Below, piece after piece: positions 1 to 5,015 of a stretch of 5,715 bases of DNA. The notes beneath the pieces are model-generated. The model was not told the origin of the DNA. It did not search any database and saw only the letters and a program-made list of their open reading frames with translations. Each line of letters starts with the position of its first letter. Position 1 is the first letter of the stretch. The translations under genes and the position numbers were made by a program. The DNA is from Deltaproteobacteria bacterium (GTDB taxonomy: Bacteria > Myxococcota_A > UBA9160 > UBA4427): NCBI GenBank assembly GCA_011051925.1, contig DRKE01000247.1, forward strand, positions 1 to 5,715, in the 5' to 3' direction.

Positions 1-207
1 CTCTGGCTCCTCGATCGGGTGCACGAAGCGAAGGAAGCGGGTCGCCTCCACGGGATCGATCCCGAAACCTTCGCGATCTCCCTGATCGGCAGCGTGACCG
101 CTGCCGCCGCACGCTGGGTCGAGGATCCACGTGAGGAATCCCTGAGCGATGCCGCACCGCGTGTTCGCACGCTCTTCGCTCGACTGCTGGAAACGACGAG
201 TCCCTGA
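1..207 (+). CDS. C-terminal fragment of a probable TetR/AcrR-family transcriptional regulator (5' end outside window)
   Basis: The reading frame is open from the first base and stops with TGA at 205-207, giving 68 visible residues. A GTG at 19 lies in this frame, but the open codons before it (L-W-L-L-D-R) argue that the gene simply begins upstream of the window. The fragment is helical and shows the pattern common at the end of TetR ligand-binding domains: a small hydrophobic helix (AISLIGSVTAAAARWVEDP) with an ARRWLEDP-like W-x-E-D-P turn, then a final amphipathic helix (APRVRTLFARLLE). The DNA-binding helix-turn-helix would be upstream, so the assignment rests on resemblance only. The P450 gene starts 17 nt downstream on the same strand, so co-transcription is likely and the regulator may control it. 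Alternatively it could be the end of an unrelated all-helical protein. Confidence 0.55.
   Translation, partial: LWLLDRVHEAKEAGRLHGIDPETFAISLIGSVTAAAARWVEDPREESLSDAAPRVRTLFARLLETTSP
51..64. repeat. 14-bp perfect palindrome
   Basis: CGGGATCGATCCCG is self-complementary over its full 14 bp. It lies inside the coding region of the regulator fragment, so it is unlikely to be an operator. It is recorded as part of the palindrome-rich character of this DNA. Confidence 0.6.
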
Positions 208-211
208 CCTG

Positions 212-217
212 AAGGAG
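212..217 (+). promoter_or_regulatory. Ribosome binding site of the P450 gene
   Basis: AAGGAG lies 7 nt upstream of the ATG at 225, in the 17-nt gap after the preceding stop codon. This near-perfect Shine-Dalgarno match supports the chosen start. The short gap leaves little room for a separate promoter. Confidence 0.75.
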
Positions 218-224
218 AGACCGG

Positions 225-1448
225 ATGGACTTCAATCCCCTGTCACCCGAAGCGCGCGCCAATCCCTATCCGGGCTATGAATGGTTGCGCCGGGAGGCCC
301 CCGTTCACGAACTCGAGCCCTTCGGCGTATTCGCCCTGAGCCGCCATTCGGACATTCTCGCCGCGCTCAAATCCCCGGAGATCTTCTCGTCCTCTGGCAT
401 GCGCGCCATGATGAGCGGGCAGACGGGCATGATGGGCTCGACGACGGAACCCGGGCGAATGGGACAGATCACCCAGGCCAACAGCCTCATCTCCTCCGAT
501 GGCGAGATCCATGACCGACTTCGCGCGGTGGTGAATCGCGGCTTCACGCCCCGCCGGATCGCCGAACTGGAACCCCGAGTCAGAAAGGTCACGGCCGAAG
601 CGATCGACTCGATCGCTTCGGCCGGAGAGATGGACCTCGTCCGGGACCTCGCCATTCCGGTTCCGGTCAGGATGATCGCCGACATCCTGGGCGTCCCGGG
701 CGAAAGGCTGCGTGACTTCAAGCGTTGGTCCGATGCGATCATCGAGTCGGCAACCGGCGTGGGACAGGACGATCGGGCGCGAGAGCATTTCAAGGCGCGC
801 GAGGAATTCCTGGCATTCTTCGATCGGGCGATCGAAGCCCGGAGGAAGAGTCCCGGCGGCGATCTGATCTCGACCCTCGTCCGGGCCGAAGGCGCCGAGG
901 ACGGGAGCCCGTCCCTCTCCCCGGACGAGGTCCTGTCCTTCACGGTCCTGCTGCTGATCGCGGGGAACGAGACGACGACCAACCTGATCGGCAATACGTT
1001 GCTCGCCTTGACGGACCATCCCGATCAGATGGAGAAGGTCTGCGCGAATCCGGGACTCATCCCGAATCTCGTCGAGGAGGCGCTCCGCTTCGATTCGCCC
1101 GTCCAGGCGATCTTCCGACAGACGACCCGGGACGTGGACGTCGCGGGGACGATGATTCCGGAGGGCAAGCTCGTCATGCTGCTCCTCGGCTCGGCCAATC
1201 GCGACGAGGATTGGCTCCCGAACGCCGACCGCTTCGACGTCACACGCGAGCTGAAGGGACATATCGGCTTCGGGTTCGGCGTCCATTTCTGCCTCGGCGC
1301 TTCGCTCGCGCGGCTCGAGGCGAGGGTGGCCCTTGAAACCCTCCTCTCACGATGCAGGCGGATCGAGCGGACGACGGAGACGGTCGAATGGATCGACTCG
1401 CTGATCCTGCGCGGACCGAAGTCGCTCCCGCTCCGCTTCGACGCCTGA
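225..1448 (+). CDS. Cytochrome P450 (soluble bacterial class)
   Basis: This is a complete 407-residue P450, the usual length for soluble bacterial members, with no N-terminal membrane anchor. Enzymes of this family bind haem through a cysteine thiolate and insert one oxygen atom into a substrate, using electrons from a ferredoxin/reductase pair in the cytoplasm. Visible landmarks are the C-helix HDRLR (96-100), the I-helix oxygen-activation motif AGNETT (246-251), the K-helix ExxR (E285-R288), an N-A-D-R-F segment (333-337) in the PERF position, and the haem loop FGFGVHFCLG (349-358) with Cys356 as axial ligand. All signature residues are intact, so it should be active. The loop between helices B and C (about 55-88), which contacts substrate in this family, is unusually long and methionine-rich: M59, M62, M63, M69, M70 and M79. 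The start is set by a strong ribosome binding site. The substrate cannot be told from sequence, and no redox partner is encoded nearby. It probably shares a transcript with the upstream regulator fragment. Confidence 0.96.
   Translation: MDFNPLSPEARANPYPGYEWLRREAPVHELEPFGVFALSRHSDILAALKSPEIFSSSGMRAMMSGQTGMMGSTTEPGRMGQITQANSLISSDGEIHDRLRAVVNRGFTPRRIAELEPRVRKVTAEAIDSIASAGEMDLVRDLAIPVPVRMIADILGVPGERLRDFKRWSDAIIESATGVGQDDRAREHFKAREEFLAFFDRAIEARRKSPGGDLISTLVRAEGAEDGSPSLSPDEVLSFTVLLLIAGNETTTNLIGNTLLALTDHPDQMEKVCANPGLIPNLVEEALRFDSPVQAIFRQTTRDVDVAGTMIPEGKLVMLLLGSANRDEDWLPNADRFDVTRELKGHIGFGFGVHFCLGASLARLEARVALETLLSRCRRIERTTETVEWIDSLILRGPKSLPLRFDA
592..624. repeat. Perfect 16-bp inverted repeat with 1-nt centre, inside the P450 gene
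   Basis: The left arm CGGCCGAAGCGATCGA (592-607) and right arm TCGATCGCTTCGGCCG (609-624) are exact reverse complements around a single C at 608. The repeat encodes part of the helix A-E-A-I-D-S-I-A-S-A. It contains two CGATCG copies. In mRNA it could fold into a very stable hairpin with a 3-5 nt loop. Whether it has a function is unknown. Confidence 0.85.
818..837. repeat. 9-bp inverted repeat with 2-nt centre
   Basis: CTTCGATCG (818-826) and CGATCGAAG (829-837) are exact reverse complements around GG. This is inside the P450 gene and again built on two CGATCG units. It may simply follow from the abundance of this hexamer. Confidence 0.7.
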
Positions 1449-1461
1449 TCGCTCCGAGAAG

Positions 1462-1499
1462 CGCCCTGCATGGGCAGGGCGGACAGAGCGGTTCCGCTC
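1462..1499. terminator. Two hairpins between convergent genes, possible bidirectional terminator
   Basis: CGCCCTGC (1462-1469) pairs with GCAGGGCG (1474-1481) over 8 bp around the loop ATGG. Just after it, GAGCGG (1486-1491) pairs with CCGCTC (1494-1499), reaching into the stop codon of the minus-strand crotonase gene. The pair sits in the 49-nt gap between the stop codons of two convergent genes, where transcripts from both sides must end. Neither strand has a T-run after the stems, so this is not a canonical intrinsic terminator. It could still act as a stem that stabilises 3' ends or assists termination. Confidence 0.45.
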
Positions 1500-2301
1500 A
1501 ATCCCGGAATTCCGGAGGCCGGCCCTCCTTCCGGGCCGCGACGGCCTCCTCGAAATTCTTCGTCGTCAGACGAACGTAGAGCTGGGTGTGGCTCTCGAGT
1601 TCGATCGCTGCCCGCAGGCTCCCCGTTTCGAGGCCCGCCCACATCATGCGCTTCGTGAGGGCCACGCCCTGCGCGCTCCAACCGTTGATCCGGTCCGCCA
1701 GGTCGAGTGCCGCCTCGAGGAGCGCTTCGTCGGGAACGACGCGAGAGACGAGTCCGATCTCGGCAGCCTCCCGTGCGTCCATGTCGCGTCCGGAGAGCAT
1801 GAATTCGAAGGCGCGCGAGGAGCCGATGGCCCGGGGAAGGAGGAAACTCAACCCGAGCTCGGTCGCCGTCAGCCCGTTGTTGATGCCCGCCGCCCGGAAA
1901 CGAGCGGACTCGGCGGCGATCCGGATGTCGGCACCGAGGGTCAGGCAGAATCCCCCGCCGATGGCGGGCCCGTTGATCGCACACACGACGGGCTGGGGCA
2001 TCCGCTGCATCGCGGGGACGAGATCCGCCAGGATCGACATCGACTTCGTCGCGATCCGCGTGAGCGTCATGCCTTCGATGTTCGGCGGCGGTTCCGAATG
2101 TTCGGTATCGGCTCCGGAACAGAATCCCCTTCCGGCCCCCGTCAGGATGACGCAGGTCGTATCCGCATCTTCCGAGACCTGCCTGAACGCGTCATGCAGG
2201 GGCAGCATCAGCTCGAACGCCATCGAGTTCATCCGCTCGGGCCGATTCATCGTGATGACGCTGGTATGGGGGCGCGGCTTCTCGACGCGAATCAGGGGCA
2301 T
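1498..2301 (-). CDS. Crotonase-superfamily protein (enoyl-CoA hydratase/isomerase family)
   Basis: This complete 267-residue protein has the length and layout of the crotonase fold, whose members act on acyl-CoA thioesters (hydration, isomerisation, C-C cleavage and others). The two oxyanion-hole segments are present: GRGFCSGAD (57-65) and NGPAIGGG (110-117). The C-terminal helix ends in the family-typical RKEGRPPEFRD. Aligned by eye to rat mitochondrial enoyl-CoA hydratase, its two catalytic glutamates are replaced: the Glu144 position, in GGGCELA, is Cys119, and the Glu164 position, in QPEI, is Gly139. Classical hydratase activity is therefore doubtful. Glu148 in the segment TATELG lies near the position of the catalytic Asp of dienoyl-CoA isomerase and could be the acid/base. 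The ATG at 2301 is preceded by GGAGA 9 nt away. The gene lies 27 nt after the c-di-GMP enzyme on the same strand, so co-transcription is likely even though a metabolic role would be unrelated. The superfamily is certain; the reaction is not. Confidence 0.93.
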   Translation of the reverse strand: MPLIRVEKPRPHTSVITMNRPERMNSMAFELMLPLHDAFRQVSEDADTTCVILTGAGRGFCSGADTEHSEPPPNIEGMTLTRIATKSMSILADLVPAMQRMPQPVVCAINGPAIGGGFCLTLGADIRIAAESARFRAAGINNGLTATELGLSFLLPRAIGSSRAFEFMLSGRDMDAREAAEIGLVSRVVPDEALLEAALDLADRINGWSAQGVALTKRMMWAGLETGSLRAAIELESHTQLYVRLTTKNFEEAVAARKEGRPPEFRD

Positions 2302-2310
2302 GGGAGCGTT

Positions 2311-2315
2311 TCTCC
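2311..2315 (-). promoter_or_regulatory. Ribosome binding site of the crotonase gene
   Basis: On the minus strand this reads GGAGA and ends 9 nt before the ATG at 2301. It lies in the 27-nt gap after the upstream TAG stop, which supports this start and independent re-initiation within the operon. Confidence 0.6.
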
Positions 2316-2328
2316 ACGAACGGGCAAC

Positions 2329-5013
2329 CTACGCCACCGGCCCGTCTCCCTCGATCCTGCCCAGGATCTCGGGAACCTCTTCGGCGGCGACTCCTTCACT
2401 GTATAGAAAGCCCTGGATCAGGTCGCATCCCATTTCGGCCAACAGGTCGCATTGCGCCTCGTCCTCGACCCCTTCGACGACGACTTCGAGTCCGAGGACC
2501 TTGGCGATCGAGATGATCGCCCGGACCAGGGCCCGATCCTGCTCGTTGTCCACGATGTCCAGGATGAAGCTCCGATCGATCTTCATCGCGTCGACGGGAA
2601 GACAGCGCAGATAGCCGAGCGAGGAATAGCCGGTTCCGAAATCGTCGAGCGAGAGCCTGAGCCCCAGGTTCTTCAGCGATCGAAGCGTCTCGATCGCCCG
2701 ACTCCTGTCGCGCAGAAGAGCGCTCTCCGTCACCTCGAGTTCGATCTGCGCCGGTGGCAGCCCGGACTCCCGCAGCATCTCGACCATGACGTCCAGCAGG
2801 ACGTTCGCTTCGATCTGCATGCTGGAGACGTTGACGGAGATCGGAACCTCGGTCACGCCGGCTTCGAGCCAATCACGCGCCTGCCGAACGACCTCTCGGA
2901 GAACCCACTCGCCGAGCGCCAGGATCTGCCCGGTCTCCTCGGCGAGCGCCACGAACTCGTCGGGCGACACCGCGCCGAGATCCCGATCCCGCCAGCGCAG
3001 CAGGGCCTCGAAGCCCTCGACACGTCGCGTCCTGGGGTCGACCTTGGGTTGGTAGACGACTTCGAATTCGCCCCCTTCGATCGCACTCCGCAACCGGGTT
3101 TCCATCCGAAGTCGCCGTTCGGACACGGCACGCATCGAGGGTTCATAGAAGCGGTACTGCCCACGACCGTCCCGCTTCGCATGATACATCGCCGTATCGC
3201 AACCCGTGAGCAGACCTTCGGCGTCGAGTCCCTCGTCCGGCCAGGTCGCGATGCCGATACTCGCGCTGGCCTGGACATCATATCCATCGAGATCGACCGA
3301 GGCTCCGATCCGGTCGACGATCGAGCGTGCACAGTTCGCCACGACGCTCCAGTCCGCGATCTGCGGAAGGATGATGGCGAATTCGTCTCCTCCGAGCCGA
3401 TGGATCGTGGGATTCTCGCAGACGTCCCCCAACTCCTCGACGACGTCCATCAACCGTTCCGCTACGACGCAGAGGAGCTGGTCGCCGATGGTGTGTCCCA
3501 GGGTGTCATTCACGACCTTGAAGTCGTCCAGATCGAGAAAGAGGACCGCGACCGGGCTGAGGGTCTGCTGCGCCAACCCGATCGCCCGCTGGAGCGACTC
3601 CGCGAAGAGGCGACGATTCCCGAGGCCGGTCAAACCGTCCCTGAAAGCCAGGGTCCGGACCTGCTCTTCGACCCGTTTGCGCTCGGTCACGTCCTGGACG
3701 ATTCCCTCGATTCGCAGGGTCCCGTCTGCCTCCCGGACGCGTTCACCCTGGGTATGAACGACGAGCTCGGTCGCATCGTCGAGGACGACGCGATGATCCA
3801 ACGCGAACGAAAGCCCGAACTCTTCGCAACGCTCGAGGGCCAGGCGGAAGGCGGCCCGGTCCTCCGGATGGACGCGACCCTCGATCGAAGCCATCGGGAC
3901 TTGATCTCCGCCCTCCGAGAACCCCAGGATGGCCCGCAATTCTGCCGAGGCCTCGACGACCGATTCCCCGACGACACGACACCAGCCCCCGATCCGGCCG
4001 ATCGCCTGGGTCCTCTCGAGCCTCGTCTGGGAGGACTCGAGATGGTCGAGCATCGTGTCGATCGCGTCGGCGACGGATCCGAACTCGTCGGTGCGATCGC
4101 TTCGGAGTCGCGTCGCCCGATCGCCGTTCCGGATCCGATCCGCAGCCGCCCGGATCTCGGCCAATGGCCCCAGCAGACTGCGAGCCAGGGGAACCGAGAG
4201 ACCATAGGCGACGGCGAGGGCGAAGAGGCCCGCAATCAACATCATCGCGCTCAGGCGGTCGAGGGCAGCCTGCTCGGCCTCGAAGGAATGGCTGACCCGG
4301 AGTTCGAGCGGGGGAACGGGCCGAACGCTCCGTTCCAGCTCCGCCAGGCTCTCCGCGGGATCGCTCAGCTCGACGCGCGCACCCGAGAGCCGTGACCAGT
4401 CCTCGAGAAGCGTCGGCTCGCTTTTCTCGACGAAGGTGACCCGACCGATGAATCGATCCCGGATGAAGAGCGGTACGGAGGTCCCGACGACCAGGCGGCC
4501 CTCCGTCGAGAAGAGGATCGGCCTCACCTCCCGGTCCCCACGGCGACAAGGCCGGCCTTCGGGTCCGGCGGCGCATTCCGATTCCGAGCGACCCCGGGTG
4601 ATGCCCGGAACGGACGAGAGGATCTCCGTTTCGCCCGCTGCGGCGATCCGTCGACCGCGACTGTTCGAGAAGATCACGGCGTCGAGTGACGGCTCCCGGG
4701 CGATCAGCCTTTCGGCCAGAGCGGACAGCGTCGGAACGTCCGCCGTCTCGAGGTTCGCCAGGAATTCGGGTGTCCGCGACATCGCCTGATGGCGCTGTCG
4801 GGATGCCCCCTGCAGGTTCTCGAGAAAATGCAGGCTCGCCGCCGCGGCATGCTCCAGCCGGTCCTGGCTGGCTCGTTCGAGGTCTTCCGCCAGACGATGT
4901 CGGGGCGCCGCCAGAGCCAGGATCGTCGACAGCGTGGCGATCGCGCAGAGGCTGATCGCGATCCGCTGCAGAACACTGAGGCGGAACGCGGAAAGCGAGC
5001 GGAGAACGGGCAT
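2329..5013 (-). CDS. Membrane sensor with HAMP, PAS, GGDEF and EAL domains (c-di-GMP cyclase/phosphodiesterase)
   Basis: This 894-residue inner-membrane protein makes and/or degrades the second messenger c-di-GMP. In order: membrane segment (about 13-35), periplasmic sensor of some 215 residues (38-254, Cache-like by layout only), second membrane segment (255-275), HAMP (276-328), PAS (340-445, ending in D-V-T-E-R-K), GGDEF (450-622) and EAL (633-882). The GGDEF domain keeps DGLTGLGNR, metal-site Asp494 and the intact GGDEF at 541-545. The RxxD product-inhibition site is absent: the four matching residues, 532-535, are C-E-N-P. The EAL domain keeps E669-A-L, Asn728, Glu763 of VTES, the pair DD at 790-791 in DDFGTGYSS, Lys811, Glu847, Glu850 and Gln867, so phosphodiesterase activity is expected. 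The only two periplasmic cysteines (147 and 156) are eight residues apart and could form a disulfide. The start chosen is ATG 5013. A TTG at 5019 would add two residues and overlap the upstream stop by 4 nt. No clear ribosome binding site is visible, which suggests translational coupling to the lipoprotein gene. Confidence 0.95.
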   Translation of the reverse strand: MPVLRSLSAFRLSVLQRIAISLCAIATLSTILALAAPRHRLAEDLERASQDRLEHAAAASLHFLENLQGASRQRHQAMSRTPEFLANLETADVPTLSALAERLIAREPSLDAVIFSNSRGRRIAAAGETEILSSVPGITRGRSESECAAGPEGRPCRRGDREVRPILFSTEGRLVVGTSVPLFIRDRFIGRVTFVEKSEPTLLEDWSRLSGARVELSDPAESLAELERSVRPVPPLELRVSHSFEAEQAALDRLSAMMLIAGLFALAVAYGLSVPLARSLLGPLAEIRAAADRIRNGDRATRLRSDRTDEFGSVADAIDTMLDHLESSQTRLERTQAIGRIGGWCRVVGESVVEASAELRAILGFSEGGDQVPMASIEGRVHPEDRAAFRLALERCEEFGLSFALDHRVVLDDATELVVHTQGERVREADGTLRIEGIVQDVTERKRVEEQVRTLAFRDGLTGLGNRRLFAESLQRAIGLAQQTLSPVAVLFLDLDDFKVVNDTLGHTIGDQLLCVVAERLMDVVEELGDVCENPTIHRLGGDEFAIILPQIADWSVVANCARSIVDRIGASVDLDGYDVQASASIGIATWPDEGLDAEGLLTGCDTAMYHAKRDGRGQYRFYEPSMRAVSERRLRMETRLRSAIEGGEFEVVYQPKVDPRTRRVEGFEALLRWRDRDLGAVSPDEFVALAEETGQILALGEWVLREVVRQARDWLEAGVTEVPISVNVSSMQIEANVLLDVMVEMLRESGLPPAQIELEVTESALLRDRSRAIETLRSLKNLGLRLSLDDFGTGYSSLGYLRCLPVDAMKIDRSFILDIVDNEQDRALVRAIISIAKVLGLEVVVEGVEDEAQCDLLAEMGCDLIQGFLYSEGVAAEEVPEILGRIEGDGPVA

Positions 5014-5015
5014 CT

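Noticed and set aside
51..64. Palindrome CGGGATCGATCCCG as a TetR operator for the P450 unit
   Set aside because: It lies inside the regulator's own coding end, far from any likely promoter, and fits the general excess of GATCG-type palindromes.
19..207. A complete 62-residue small protein starting at GTG 19
   Set aside because: The frame is open to the window edge, no ribosome binding site precedes the GTG, and the content looks like the end of a longer regulator.
243..1286. Minus-strand open frame (347 codons) opposite the P450 gene
   Set aside because: It has no recognisable motifs and biased composition, while the plus strand carries an unmistakable P450 with a good ribosome binding site.
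1586..2614. Plus-strand open frame (342 codons) opposite the crotonase and the end of the EAL gene
   Set aside because: It is rich in Ser, Arg and Ala, crosses the boundary of two well-supported minus-strand genes and has no conserved motif.
2452..4395. Long plus-strand open frame (647 codons) opposite the GGDEF-EAL gene
   Set aside because: Its translation is low-complexity, rich in Asp, Arg, Pro and Gln, with no recognisable domain. The opposite strand encodes a complete multi-domain protein with intact catalytic motifs. Long antisense frames are common in G+C-rich genes.
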